From contig NZ_MJAH01000009.1 of the NCBI RefSeq assembly GCF_001746295.1, forward strand, positions 262,566 to 326,565: a DNA stretch of 64,000 bases, read 5' to 3'. A model generated the notes under the pieces. The model was not told where the DNA came from and made no database searches. It saw only the letters and a program-made list of their open reading frames with translations. Shown here in pieces: positions 7,253 through 16,232 of the stretch. A program made the position numbers and the translations under genes. Each line of letters opens with the position of its first letter. Position 1 is the stretch's first letter. Source of the stretch: Streptomyces sp. LUP47B (GTDB taxonomy: Bacteria; Actinomycetota; Actinomycetes; Streptomycetales; Streptomycetaceae).

Positions 7253-8275
7253 ATGCTGATTGCTCAGCGTCCGTCACTGACCGAAGAGGTCGTCGACGAA
7301 TTCCGCTCCCGGTTCGTGATCGAGCCGCTGGAGCCGGGCTTCGGCTACACCCTCGGCAACTCCCTCCGCCGCACCCTCCTCTCGTCGATCCCCGGCGCTG
7401 CTGTCACCAGCATCCGTATCGACGGCGTTCTGCACGAGTTCACCACCGTGCCGGGCGTCAAGGAGGACGTCACCGACCTGATCCTCAACATCAAGCAGCT
7501 GGTCGTCTCCTCGGAGCACGACGAGCCGGTCGTGATGTACCTGCGCAAGCAGGGCCCGGGTCTGGTCACCGCCGCCGACATCGCGCCCCCGGCCGGTGTC
7601 GAGGTGCACAACCCCGACCTCGTCCTCGCCACGCTCAACGGCAAGGGCAAGCTGGAGATGGAGCTCACGGTCGAGCGTGGCCGCGGTTACGTCTCCGCCG
7701 TGCAGAACAAGCAGGTGGGCCAGGAGATCGGCCGTATCCCGGTCGACTCCATCTACAGCCCCGTGCTGAAGGTCACGTACAAGGTCGAGGCGACCCGTGT
7801 CGAGCAGCGCACCGACTTCGACAAGCTGATCGTCGACGTCGAGACCAAGCAGGCGATGCGTCCCCGTGACGCCATGGCCTCCGCCGGTAAGACCCTGGTC
7901 GAGCTGTTCGGTCTCGCCCGCGAGCTGAACATCGACGCCGAGGGCATCGACATGGGCCCGTCCCCCACGGACGCCGCCCTTGCCGCTGATCTCGCCCTGC
8001 CGATCGAGGAGCTCGAGCTCACCGTTCGGTCGTACAACTGCCTCAAGCGTGAGGGCATCCACTCCGTGGGTGAGCTCGTCGCCCGCTCCGAGGCCGACCT
8101 CCTGGACATCCGCAACTTCGGTGCGAAGTCCATCGACGAGGTCAAGGCGAAGCTGGCCGGCATGGGCCTGGCCCTCAAGGACAGCCCGCCCGGATTCGAC
8201 CCGACCGCCGCCGCGGATGCCTTCGGCGCGGACGACGATGCAGACGCCGGGTTCGTCGAGACCGAGCAGTACTAA
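7253..8275 (+). CDS. rpoA: RNA polymerase alpha subunit
   Basis: 340 residues. The N-terminal domain (about 1-230; FGYTLGNSLRRTLLSSIPG near 25-45 is the dimerisation signature) initiates polymerase assembly. The C-terminal domain (about 250-310; LTVRSYNCLKREGIHSVGEL with the helix-hairpin-helix region) contacts UP elements and activators. An acidic tail ends in FVETEQY. It follows rpsK after 256 bases that contain a hairpin and a duplicated rpsK end, a gap large enough to hold a separate promoter. An AGAAGGATCTG site precedes the ATG. Confidence 0.99.
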   Translation: MLIAQRPSLTEEVVDEFRSRFVIEPLEPGFGYTLGNSLRRTLLSSIPGAAVTSIRIDGVLHEFTTVPGVKEDVTDLILNIKQLVVSSEHDEPVVMYLRKQGPGLVTAADIAPPAGVEVHNPDLVLATLNGKGKLEMELTVERGRGYVSAVQNKQVGQEIGRIPVDSIYSPVLKVTYKVEATRVEQRTDFDKLIVDVETKQAMRPRDAMASAGKTLVELFGLARELNIDAEGIDMGPSPTDAALAADLALPIEELELTVRSYNCLKREGIHSVGELVARSEADLLDIRNFGAKSIDEVKAKLAGMGLALKDSPPGFDPTAAADAFGADDDADAGFVETEQY

Positions 8276-8322
8276 GAGCTCGGGCCATCCGGTCCGTTCT
8301 TGGGTGCGGGAGCGCTGTGCTT

Positions 8323-8378
8323 GATCGCGCAGTTCCCCGCGCCCCTTCCGGGAGCGCTCCTTCGGGGCTGCTCCCGGA
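8323..8378 (+). promoter_or_regulatory. Recurrent Streptomyces intergenic motif and hairpin between rpoA and rplQ
   Basis: GCGCAGTTCCCCGCGCCCCT (part of 8323-8347) is a sequence I recognise as recurring between genes in many Streptomyces genomes. It runs into a perfect 9-bp stem, TCCGGGAGC (8347-8355) with GCTCCCGGA (8370-8378), around a loop that can form GCTCC/GGGGCT sub-pairs. It probably acts as a terminator/attenuator or mobile palindromic repeat in the 181-base gap. Confidence 0.5.
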
Positions 8379-8456
8379 TCTCCGACTAGCACCCGCTTGC
8401 TCGGATACTGACCCCGGTACCTGATACGGCCGGGGCAGACACCTAGGAGAGACACC

Positions 8457-8978
8457 ATGCCGAAGCCCACCAAGGGTGCCCGTCTGGGCGGCAGCGCCGC
8501 GCACGAGAAGCTGCTTCTCGCGAACCTCGCGAAGAGCCTCTTCGAGCACGGCCGTATCACCACCACCGAGGCGAAGGCGCGCAAGCTGCGTCCGTACGCC
8601 GAGCGTCTGATCACCAAGGGCAAGAAGGGCGACCTTCACAACCGCCGTCAGGTGCTTCAGGTGATCACGGACAAGAGCATCGTCCACACGCTCTTCACCG
8701 AGATCGGCCCGCGCTACGAGAACCGCCCCGGTGGCTACACCCGCATCACCAAGATCGGTAACCGCCGTGGCGACAACGCGCCCATGGCCGTCATCGAGCT
8801 GGTCGAGGCGCTGACGGTCGCGCAGGCCGCGACGGGTGAGGCCGAGGCCGCCACCAAGCGTGCCGCCAAGGACGCCGAGGCTGCTCCGGCTGCCGAGGAG
8901 ACCAAGGTCGACACGACCAAGGCCGACGAGGCTGAGGACGCCACCGAGGCTCCGGCCGAGGAGTCGAAGGACGCCTGA
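8457..8978 (+). CDS. rplQ: 50S ribosomal protein L17
   Basis: 173 residues: the normal L17 core (MPKPTKGARLGGSAAHEKLL to about residue 125, with KARKLRPYAERLITKGKKGD) followed by an Ala/Glu-rich acidic extension of about 50 residues, typical of actinobacterial L17. L17 lies near the peptide exit tunnel. It is the last gene of the alpha operon and is followed by a strong terminator. A TAGGAGAGACACC site precedes the ATG. Confidence 0.98.
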   Translation: MPKPTKGARLGGSAAHEKLLLANLAKSLFEHGRITTTEAKARKLRPYAERLITKGKKGDLHNRRQVLQVITDKSIVHTLFTEIGPRYENRPGGYTRITKIGNRRGDNAPMAVIELVEALTVAQAATGEAEAATKRAAKDAEAAPAAEETKVDTTKADEAEDATEAPAEESKDA

Positions 8979-9012
8979 CGCTCTCGTGGCGTTGTGACGT
9001 TCTCGCGTTGTG

Positions 9013-9043
9013 ACGGGCCCGCCCCTTTGGGGGGCGGGCCCGT
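9013..9043 (+). terminator. Terminator of the alpha operon
   Basis: Perfect 13-bp arms ACGGGCCCGCCCC and GGGGCGGGCCCGT flank a five-base loop, 34 bases after the rplQ stop. The stem is very stable, and TTCGCGTT follows. It marks the end of the ribosomal gene cluster and argues against any start codon upstream of 9044 for the next gene. Confidence 0.85.
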
Positions 9044-9152
9044 TCGCGTTGCGCGGACGCGAGTGGGAGGGCAACCTCACAGCGGGCTCATAGGTCATGC
9101 ATACGCGTCGCCGATCCGGGGGCGCGCCAGATGTCTGACTTACGGGGGTCCC

Positions 9153-10574
9153 ATGACGTCTCTCGCCGCTGTGCGGCGCACCATCTCCGCCTTAGCGCTG
9201 GCCGCACTGGCCGGTACGGCGCTCGCCGTTCCGGCCGCCGCCCAGGAGGAACCACTGGCGGTCTCCGTCACCGGGCCCGACAGCGTGAACCTCTCGCTGC
9301 AGCCTGAGGCCGGCGAACCCGGTGAACCGGGCGAGCCGCAGATCGAACTCGGACTCCGGGCGCCCGGCGAGGCCGTACCGGACGATGACGGAGTCATCTG
9401 GCCGATCCACAACGGCGAGTACACGGTCACCGTGGACGCAAGCTCCCTGGCCGGGGTCGCCGCGGTGGACTTCTCCGGCCTCGGCGGCTGGCAGGGCTGC
9501 TCCGTCGACGGGCTGGTCGCCACCTGCAGCCGGTCCGAGATCTACGCCGGCCAGGACTACAACGACCTCGGTGGCATCCGTCTCGACGTGACCGACGAGA
9601 GTGCCGCGGGCGACTTCGGCACCATCTCCGTCACCGCCGCGGGCGAAGGGCTGGCCTTCACCGGGCACACGGTGGACGTCCTGGTCGGCGGTCCCGAGCT
9701 GCGGATGAAGCAGCTGACCGAGCCCGAGGGCTTCCGGGCCGGCGACACCTTCCAGGCACCGCTGAGCTTCCGCAACCAGGGCGGCCTGGGCGGCAAGGGC
9801 GTCGTGCTGCGGGTCTCCGGCACCCGGGGCCTCTCCTTCCCGAGCACCTTCGGCAACTGCTGGTACGACCCGCGTGACCCCGATGATCTGCGCGGGTGGT
9901 CCACGGCACTGTGCGTCTTCGACAGCGAGTTCGCGGCGGGGGCGGCCTACGGGCTGAGCGCCCCCTTCCCGATCGGGACGGCCGGCTTCGCGCTCTACGA
10001 CTCGATGTCGTACTCCTTCAGCGCGGTGCCCGCCGACAAGGTCGCCGACCTGCTGGCCGCGGGCGACTACCAGCCGGGTACCGGGCCGGAGCTGGGGCTG
10101 GTGCGGCAGCCGGACGCCGATCCGTCGGGCTACACGCAGTACGCGGAGATGGACTTCCCGACGAAGAACACCTTCGACCTCGACCTGACCGGTGAGCGGC
10201 TGCGGGCCCGCAAGGGGCAGACGGTGTCGGTGGACGTCGGCTTCGCCAACCACGGGCCCGCCTGGCTGGCCCTGCTCCGCTCCGGCGGCGAGCCGATCTC
10301 CTTCTGGGTGGACCTTCCCCCCGGGACCACGGCCACCACGGTTCCCGAGGCCTGCCGTCCCGCCGGCTGGGAGGGCGCCGAGGGCGACTACCTCTGCGAC
10401 ATCGACACCCCGATCCTGGAGGACGCCTCCCGCACCTTCACCTTCGGCCTGCGCGTCGACGAGGTGATCAAGAACGCCACCGGCCGGGCGTTCTTCGCGT
10501 ACACGATGCCGAACGAGGGCAATCCGGCGAACGACTCCGGCGCCATCGTGCTGAACCCGAAGGGCCGAGCCTGA
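9153..10574 (+). CDS. Secreted protein with DUF11/Ig-like C-terminal domain
   Basis: 473 residues from the ATG at 9153; an in-frame start further upstream would lie before the rplQ terminator. Residues 1-30 form a Sec signal peptide (VRRTISALALAALAGTALAV, cleavage near AAA-QEE). The mature protein is acidic, contains a Gly/Glu/Pro-rich turn and ends with a DUF11-like beta-sandwich (VDVGFANHGPAWL, DLPPGTTATTVPEAC). No LPXTG motif or C-terminal membrane anchor is seen, so it is probably released or wall-bound non-covalently. No enzymatic motif is recognised; an adhesin or surface role is a guess. Confidence 0.8.
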   Translation: MTSLAAVRRTISALALAALAGTALAVPAAAQEEPLAVSVTGPDSVNLSLQPEAGEPGEPGEPQIELGLRAPGEAVPDDDGVIWPIHNGEYTVTVDASSLAGVAAVDFSGLGGWQGCSVDGLVATCSRSEIYAGQDYNDLGGIRLDVTDESAAGDFGTISVTAAGEGLAFTGHTVDVLVGGPELRMKQLTEPEGFRAGDTFQAPLSFRNQGGLGGKGVVLRVSGTRGLSFPSTFGNCWYDPRDPDDLRGWSTALCVFDSEFAAGAAYGLSAPFPIGTAGFALYDSMSYSFSAVPADKVADLLAAGDYQPGTGPELGLVRQPDADPSGYTQYAEMDFPTKNTFDLDLTGERLRARKGQTVSVDVGFANHGPAWLALLRSGGEPISFWVDLPPGTTATTVPEACRPAGWEGAEGDYLCDIDTPILEDASRTFTFGLRVDEVIKNATGRAFFAYTMPNEGNPANDSGAIVLNPKGRA

Positions 10575-10595
10575 TCGTCGGCGCCTCCGGTCGTG

Positions 10596-10622
10596 CGGGC
10601 CCGCCCCCTCGGGGCGGGCCCG
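10596..10622 (+). terminator. Terminator after the secreted protein
   Basis: Arms CGGGCCCGCCCC and GGGGCGGGCCCG (12 bp, perfect) enclose a three-base loop, 22 bases after the stop and 27 bases before the truA start. It closely resembles the alpha-operon terminator at 9013-9043. Confidence 0.8.
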
Positions 10623-10648
10623 TCCCGCGTTCCTGAGAGGATCCAGGG

Positions 10649-11503
10649 GTGAGCGACGAAGTACAGCCCGGTTGTGTCCGTGTCCGCCTCGACCTCTCCT
10701 ACGACGGAACCGACTTCTCCGGGTGGGCCAAGCAGGCCGGGGGACGGCGGACCGTACAGGGTGAGATCGAGGACGCGCTGCGGACGGTGACGCGGTCGAA
10801 GGACGTGACGTACGAGCTGACCGTGGCCGGGCGGACGGATGCCGGGGTGCATGCGCGGGGGCAGGTGGCGCACGTGGATCTGCCGGAGGCGCTGTGGGGG
10901 GAGCATCAGGAGAAGCTGCTGAAGCGCCTGGCGGGGCGGTTGGCGAAGGATGTGCGGGTCTGGTCCTTGCGGGAGGCTCCGGCCGGCTTCAACGCGCGCT
11001 TCGCCGCTCTGTGGCGGCGGTACGTCTACCGGGTGGGGGACCGGCCCGGTGGCGTGGATCCGCTGCTGCGCAACCATGTGCTGTGGCACGACTGGGAGTT
11101 GGACGTCGCCGTCATGGACGCCGCCGCCAAGTCCCTCGTCGGGGAGCACGACTTCGCGGCGTACGCGAAGAAGCGTGAGGGCGCGACGACGATCCGCGAG
11201 ATCCTGGACTTCGGGGTGCGGCGGCTGCCGGACGGTGTCGTCGAGATCGAGGTCCGGGCCGACGCCTTCTGCCACAACCAGGTGAGGTCGATGGTGGGTG
11301 CCCTGCTGTTCGTGGGGGACGGGCACCGGGGCGTGGAGTGGCCGCGGAAGGTGCTGGACGCGGGTGTCCGCGACAGCGCCGTCCATGTCGTACGGCCGCA
11401 CGGCCTGACGCTCGAGGAAGTCGGGTATCCGGCGGACGAGTTGCTGGCGGCGCGCAACAAGGAGGCGCGGAACAGGCGGTCGTTGCCGGCGGCCGGGCGC
11501 TGA
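10649..11503 (+). CDS. truA: tRNA pseudouridine(38-40) synthase TruA
   Basis: 284 residues. It isomerises uridines 38-40 in the anticodon arm of many tRNAs. The catalytic Asp64 lies in the family motif GRTDAGVHARGQ; other TruA landmarks are LDLSYDGTDFSGWA near the start and FCHNQVRSMVGALL near the end. The GTG start follows GAGAGGATCC. Its place just after the alpha operon is the usual actinobacterial arrangement. Part of its 3' end and terminator region recurs at 16164-16218. Confidence 0.97.
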   Translation: MSDEVQPGCVRVRLDLSYDGTDFSGWAKQAGGRRTVQGEIEDALRTVTRSKDVTYELTVAGRTDAGVHARGQVAHVDLPEALWGEHQEKLLKRLAGRLAKDVRVWSLREAPAGFNARFAALWRRYVYRVGDRPGGVDPLLRNHVLWHDWELDVAVMDAAAKSLVGEHDFAAYAKKREGATTIREILDFGVRRLPDGVVEIEVRADAFCHNQVRSMVGALLFVGDGHRGVEWPRKVLDAGVRDSAVHVVRPHGLTLEEVGYPADELLAARNKEARNRRSLPAAGR

Positions 11504-11515
11504 ACCGGCTGCTGG
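11467..11515 (+). repeat. Direct repeat, left copy: truA 3' end
   Basis: The 23 bases 11467-11489 (GCGGAACAGGCGGTCGTTGC plus CGG) are identical to 16164-16186. The following bases, which include the truA stop (GCTGAACCGGCTGCT), match the right copy imperfectly (GCTGAACGGCTGCT). The two copies are in the same orientation and bracket the 1473-residue secreted protein gene. Confidence 0.85.
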
Positions 11516-11536
11516 CGGAGGACCGGAGAGTGAGGC

Positions 11537-11569
11537 GCCCCGCCCTGGCGCGTTGTCCGAGGGCGGGGC
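11537..11569. terminator. Bidirectional terminator between truA and the large secreted protein gene
   Basis: Perfect 10-bp arms GCCCCGCCCT and AGGGCGGGGC with a 13-base loop lie between the convergent truA and the gene ending at 11594. The position suits both strands. Confidence 0.7.
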
Positions 11570-11593
11570 TGTTCAGCCGGGTCGCAGTCGTGC

Positions 11594-14500
11594 TCACTGC
11601 CTGACGGTGAAGTACTGCCAGGCCCCCCAGGTGCTGAGGTTGGTGTTGTCCCGGCTGCTGTGGACGTACTGCGCGGCCACGCGGTACCTGTTGTTGACGC
11701 CGTTGGTGAGGGACATCTGCTGGTGGCCGGTGCTGGTGGAGGTGAGGGCCGAGCAGGGCGAGGTGCTCTGCGTGTGCCAGGCGCCGCTGTAGTACCGCTG
11801 TACGCGGTAGAGGACGCACTGGCCGGCCTTCTTGGGCGAGACGGTGACGCCGAGCCGCTCCTTGGCGGTGCGGTGGTACACCCGGTAGAGGGTGCTTCCG
11901 TAGTGCGTGCTCGTGTAGTAGCCGGACAGCTTCTCCGCGACCCCCGCATAGGAGTGCACGGCGCGGGCGGCGGTCTTCGGGGCGTACCGGTAGTCGCCCG
12001 CGAACACCGCGCTGAACGTGGTGTTGCGGGTGAGCTTGTAGGACGCCGCCAGATTGCCGTGCGAGTCCACCGTCCCGGACTTCACCAGGACCTTCGTTCC
12101 GCTGTACGGCTGAGCGTAGATCGACACCGTACGACTGTTGTAGGTCGTACCGAGGTGCGCGGTGATCTTCGCGGACTGGCCGTAGGTGTACGTCGAGTGG
12201 TCCGTGGTGATGGTCAGGGACGTCGAGGCCCGGGACACCTGGACGGTGGCGGTGCTGCTGCCGGACTTGTGCGAGACGTCGCCGCCGTAGGACACCTTGT
12301 AGGTGTTGGCGCCGCCGATCTGCGGGGTGTCCGTGAACTTGAACGAACCGTCCGTGGCGACCTTCGCGTCGGCGAGTGAGACACCGGATGCGTGCGCGAG
12401 GTCGGTCTTCGTCACCTTGACGACCTCACCGGCGATGAAGGGCGCGCCGGAGAGCTTGCCGGACACGGTCAGCGCGCCGGCCCGGCCGGCCGTGGCCGGA
12501 GCCGTCAGGGTGACCGAGGTGGGCAGCTTGGCGACCTGGACGAGGCCGGTGGCACTCGCCGCCTCGTGGGTGGCGTCCCCCGCGTAGCTCGCGGCGTACG
12601 TGTAAGTGGCTTCCGCCGGCGGGGTGTCGGCGAACGTGAAGGAGCCGTCCGCCGCGGTCGTCACATCGGGCAGTGCCGTTCCGTTCCTCGTGAGGTGGAC
12701 GACCTGGCCCGCGGCCAGTGCCGAGGTCGAGTCCAGCGTGCCGTTGAGGGTCAGCGGCCGGCCCGGGACACCCGTGCTCGGGGCGGTGAGATGGAGCGAG
12801 GTGGCCGCCTTCGGCGGCGGGGGCGGTGGCGCCTCGCTGACGACCGGACCGCTCACCGTTTGCACGTCGGCAACGTCGGCGGTAGCACCGGACAGGGCGA
12901 GGAGCGAGGTGGATGTCAGCGTCGGTGTCGCGTCCATCACCTGCGTCCCGTCGATCCAGACATACAGGTGGCCGACGGCCACCTGTATGTCGACCTGATG
13001 CGTGCCCTGGCGCAGTGAGGTGCCGAGTCGGGCCACCGACTGGTAGTCGATCACCGATGAGCCCGCCGAACTGCGGCCGACGCCCACGAAGTTCTGTGCC
13101 TTGAGCGTGTTGTTCCAACTGGTGGCGAGCGCGATCACGGTGCCCGGCCGCCCCGCGATGCCGAGGCTGTCACCGGTCCCGCCCAGCGCCGAGGCGGAGT
13201 TCTGGGCCGGGTCGAGGAGAGAGAGCGTCATGCCCTTCCCGCCGCTGCCGGGACCGAACTTCGTGGTGAAGGTGGCCCGCAGACCGTCGGTCCGCAACGG
13301 CTTGGTGTACACAGCCGTGCCCGCCTGGTTGCTGGTGGCCGGGGTCAGCTGGACGCCGCCGCCGTCGGACGGCACCGCCGAGCCGTTGGTCTGCCACAGT
13401 CCGTCGGCGGTCGACGTGGTCGTGGCGGTGCCGGTGCCGGTGCCCTTGACCTGCACGTACATGGCGCCCTGGGCGTTGCCGTTCGTGTCGGTCCCGGTGC
13501 CGGTGACCTCGTAGGAGGCGCTCAGATCCGCAGCGGAACGGGGAGTGAACGTCACGCTTTGCACGGCCGTCTGCTCGGGACCGATGATCAGGCCCTCCGA
13601 GAGCTGCACCGGGCTGTTGAAGTCACCCGTGGGCGCCTTGGCCTTGGTCACCGTCACCGGGATGTTGCCCGTGTTGGTGATGGTGAACGACAGCGATTTC
13701 GAGCTCCCGATCGGCACCTGCCCGAAGTCCAGGGAGCTCGGGGAGAACTCCAGGTGTCCCTGCCCCGAGATGGCCGTCGCGCTGACCGGCACGCTCAGCG
13801 TGTGCGTGCCGCCGCCGCCGCTGCTGCTGACCACGAGCGCGTCGCTGTCGACCTGGTCGCCGGTCGGCGTGTAGGTGACCGAGAGAACGAAGGAGCCACC
13901 GGCGGGTACGACCGTGCCCGCGTTCGGCAGCCCCGAGGTGGAGAAGGCGCCGCCAGGCGAGTCGACCGAGTCGATGGTCTCCGGTGCGGTACCTGTGTTG
14001 GTGATCTGGAGGTTCAGCGTCGAGGTGCTCCCGGTGGGCACTTCTCCGAAGTCAAGGGCGGCGGGGGCCGCCCCGAGGCCGGGCCTGGTGCCGACGCCGT
14101 GGAGGGCGAAGACCAGCTTCTGGCCGTCGGACAGGTTCGCGGTCAGCGTGCCGTTGATGCCGCCGGTGGCGGTGGGGGCGAAGCTGATCGGTACGTCCAG
14201 GGTGGCGTCCGTCGCCAGCGCCGTGGGCTGCTCGGGGGTGGGTACGGCGGACGGGTCGACCGAGAACGCGCCGGAGGCTTTGAGCCCGGTGATGCTGACG
14301 TCCTGCGTGGCGGTCAGCTTCATGTCGGCCGAACTGCTGCCGCCCAGGCCGACCTGGCCGAAGTCCAGCGAGGCCGCGGTCAGAGCCGTCCTGGCCGGGC
14401 TGCCGAAGCCGTAGAGCACACCGTCCCGGGTGCCGACGTACACCTTGCCGCGCTCCGCGGTCGGCGTGCTGAACTTCGTCGCGGTGCCGATCGGTGCCGA

Positions 14501-16015
14501 CCACAGCAACTGGAGATGGCCGTTGCCGTCGGGAGTGGGGCTGTAGGCGCGCAGGGTGCCGTCGGCGCCGGAGGCGTTGCTCGCGGAGGTCATCCACACC
14601 AGGGCACTGGACTCGTCCGTGCCGTCGGACGTGACCAGGGGAGATCCGCTGGTGTAGCCGAACGTGTCCTGGCTCTGGCCGGTGAGGGTGAGCGCGGGGG
14701 TACCGCCGTTGCGCACGCCGTACTTGAGCGCGCGCAGCGGTCCCTGGTTGCCGACGACGTAGACATAGCCGCCGTCGCCGCCCCAGAACGCGGGGTGTCC
14801 CCACATGCCCTGGTAGGGGCCGGACTTGCTCACCGCGGCGTCGCCACCCTGGGGGCCCTGCCCCATGCCGCCGAGGTTGTCGCGGTCGAGCAGGAACACC
14901 CGGCCGTCCTTGCCCTGCTGGACCAGCAGATGGGGGTGCTCGGCGGTACCGAAGCCGTCCGGCAGCGCCATCGGGGCGCCCGAGGAGATGTCCTGGTCGT
15001 TGAGGTCGAGGGTGGCGGCGTCGCTCGGGCTGAAGAAGTCGGCCGTACTGAGGCTGTTGTCCGCGCCGACCTGGAGGCGTACGACGGACTCGGCCAGGGT
15101 TCCCTGAACGGTCTTCCCCGGCCCGGGCGCCGGGCTGATGCCGTTCCCGGTGCTGAAGAAGATCCGGCCGGCACCGTCGGAGACCAGGCCGCCGCCCCCC
15201 TGCCAGATGCCGGCGCCGCCCGTGCTGGCACCGGTCACCGAGGCCCACATCGAGGTGATGCTGTGTCCGGTGGTGCTCACGCCGACCACATAGCCGCGGT
15301 ACGGCCACGCGTCACAGTGGCCGCCGAAGCCCGCGTAGACGACGCCGTCCATCAACAGCAGGCCGGGGCGCTGCTGTTCGTAGTAGGCGTCGAACGCGTT
15401 GCCCGGGTCGTTGACGGGGCTTCCGGCGATGGTGACCGGCCACCCGGCGCGCTCGGCTCCGGAGGCCGGGTCCACCGCGTGCATCAGCCACTTCGGGTGG
15501 CGGTGCGTGGCGGTGCCGTCGTCGACCTTGGTGGTGAAGTAGAGGGAGCCGGTGGCGGAGTCGTAGACGGGGGTCGCGGTAGCGCCCACGTTGGGCACCA
15601 GGTCTCCGCAGCCGATCGCGGAGGCCGGCCACGCCGGTCCGTAGTTCTTGCTCCACTCGATCGCGCCGGTCGTGCGGTCGAGGCCGTACAGGGTGTTGCT
15701 CTCGGTGACCGCGATCACCTGGTCGCCCAGCACCAGCGGCTGAGCGTATATCTGCCCGTCCAGTTTGGTGGCGAAGAGCCGGCCGAAGGCGGACGACTGG
15801 ACAGCTGCCGGGGAGAGCCCTGACTCGCTCTGGTCCCAGTTGGTGCGCAGGTTGTCGACGCCCTGGGTGGTCTGGTCGGCCTGGGCCGAGGACGCCACCA
15901 GGCCGATCGTCGTGCCGATAAGTGCCGCGGTGGCCACGGCCACGACGGAGAGCAGCCATGTGCGCCGCCGGCTGCGGTGACGGCCACCGCGTGCGGGCAT
16001 CGAAAACCCGGGCAA
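11594..16015 (-). CDS. Very large secreted multidomain protein (PQQ repeats, ASH, lectin-like, Ig-like)
   Basis: 1473 residues from the ATG at 16015 (a second Met at residue 6 is possible). Residues 1-46 form a signal peptide with an Arg-rich n-region, ending near SSAQA. Domains by eye: a PQQ/BamB-type beta-propeller (about 50-545; repeats such as VIAVTESNTLYGLDRTTGAI and GKVYVGTRDGVLYGF); three ASH/choice-of-anchor-D sandwiches (about 548-870; LDFGEVPTGSTSTLNLQITN, LDFGQVPIGSSKSLSFTITN); a legume-lectin/LamG-like segment (about 870-1060); two or three bacterial Ig-like repeats; and an aromatic C-terminal domain. No hydrolase motif or wall anchor is seen. It may be a carbohydrate-binding surface protein serving the adjacent polysaccharide locus. 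Repeated truA 3' ends flank it. Confidence 0.85.
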   Translation of the reverse strand: MPGFSMPARGGRHRSRRRTWLLSVVAVATAALIGTTIGLVASSAQADQTTQGVDNLRTNWDQSESGLSPAAVQSSAFGRLFATKLDGQIYAQPLVLGDQVIAVTESNTLYGLDRTTGAIEWSKNYGPAWPASAIGCGDLVPNVGATATPVYDSATGSLYFTTKVDDGTATHRHPKWLMHAVDPASGAERAGWPVTIAGSPVNDPGNAFDAYYEQQRPGLLLMDGVVYAGFGGHCDAWPYRGYVVGVSTTGHSITSMWASVTGASTGGAGIWQGGGGLVSDGAGRIFFSTGNGISPAPGPGKTVQGTLAESVVRLQVGADNSLSTADFFSPSDAATLDLNDQDISSGAPMALPDGFGTAEHPHLLVQQGKDGRVFLLDRDNLGGMGQGPQGGDAAVSKSGPYQGMWGHPAFWGGDGGYVYVVGNQGPLRALKYGVRNGGTPALTLTGQSQDTFGYTSGSPLVTSDGTDESSALVWMTSASNASGADGTLRAYSPTPDGNGHLQLLWSAPIGTATKFSTPTAERGKVYVGTRDGVLYGFGSPARTALTAASLDFGQVGLGGSSSADMKLTATQDVSITGLKASGAFSVDPSAVPTPEQPTALATDATLDVPISFAPTATGGINGTLTANLSDGQKLVFALHGVGTRPGLGAAPAALDFGEVPTGSTSTLNLQITNTGTAPETIDSVDSPGGAFSTSGLPNAGTVVPAGGSFVLSVTYTPTGDQVDSDALVVSSSGGGGTHTLSVPVSATAISGQGHLEFSPSSLDFGQVPIGSSKSLSFTITNTGNIPVTVTKAKAPTGDFNSPVQLSEGLIIGPEQTAVQSVTFTPRSAADLSASYEVTGTGTDTNGNAQGAMYVQVKGTGTGTATTTSTADGLWQTNGSAVPSDGGGVQLTPATSNQAGTAVYTKPLRTDGLRATFTTKFGPGSGGKGMTLSLLDPAQNSASALGGTGDSLGIAGRPGTVIALATSWNNTLKAQNFVGVGRSSAGSSVIDYQSVARLGTSLRQGTHQVDIQVAVGHLYVWIDGTQVMDATPTLTSTSLLALSGATADVADVQTVSGPVVSEAPPPPPPKAATSLHLTAPSTGVPGRPLTLNGTLDSTSALAAGQVVHLTRNGTALPDVTTAADGSFTFADTPPAEATYTYAASYAGDATHEAASATGLVQVAKLPTSVTLTAPATAGRAGALTVSGKLSGAPFIAGEVVKVTKTDLAHASGVSLADAKVATDGSFKFTDTPQIGGANTYKVSYGGDVSHKSGSSTATVQVSRASTSLTITTDHSTYTYGQSAKITAHLGTTYNSRTVSIYAQPYSGTKVLVKSGTVDSHGNLAASYKLTRNTTFSAVFAGDYRYAPKTAARAVHSYAGVAEKLSGYYTSTHYGSTLYRVYHRTAKERLGVTVSPKKAGQCVLYRVQRYYSGAWHTQSTSPCSALTSTSTGHQQMSLTNGVNNRYRVAAQYVHSSRDNTNLSTWGAWQYFTVRQ

Positions 16016-16163
16016 ATCGGGACCCCCCTCTGGCGTCCGCGCCCGGAACGGTCACAGGTACGGCACAAGCGTGAAGACTGAGTGGTTGTTCTTATCATCA
16101 GCCGACCTGATTGCGCACCAAGGGGGCGTACTTCGCATCGGGATCGTCATCCGGCTCGGTTGT

Positions 16164-16214
16164 GCGGAACAGGCGGTCGTTGCCGGGAGCGGGCCGGTGC
16201 TGAACGGCTGCTCC
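16164..16214 (+). repeat. Direct repeat, right copy: diverged truA 3' end
   Basis: 16164-16186 is identical to the last coding bases of truA (11467-11489), and the similarity continues imperfectly across the equivalent of the truA stop. No truA reading frame precedes it. It is consistent with an insertion at, or segmental duplication of, the truA 3' end, with the large secreted gene lying between the copies. Confidence 0.8.
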
Positions 16215-16218
16215 CGGC
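16182..16218 (-). terminator. Terminator after the beta-helix gene
   Basis: Perfect 9-bp arms GCCGGGAGC and GCTCCCGGC flank a 19-base loop just beyond the stop of the minus-strand beta-helix gene. The hairpin lies inside the right-hand copy of the truA 3' region, where a weaker stem can also be drawn in the truA original. Confidence 0.6.
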
Positions 16219-16232
16219 GGTGACCCGTTCCG

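Noticed and set aside
8994..9152. Longer N-terminus for the secreted protein starting near 8994
   Set aside because: The extension would include the alpha-operon terminator and destroy the signal peptide. The ATG at 9153 gives a normal leader.
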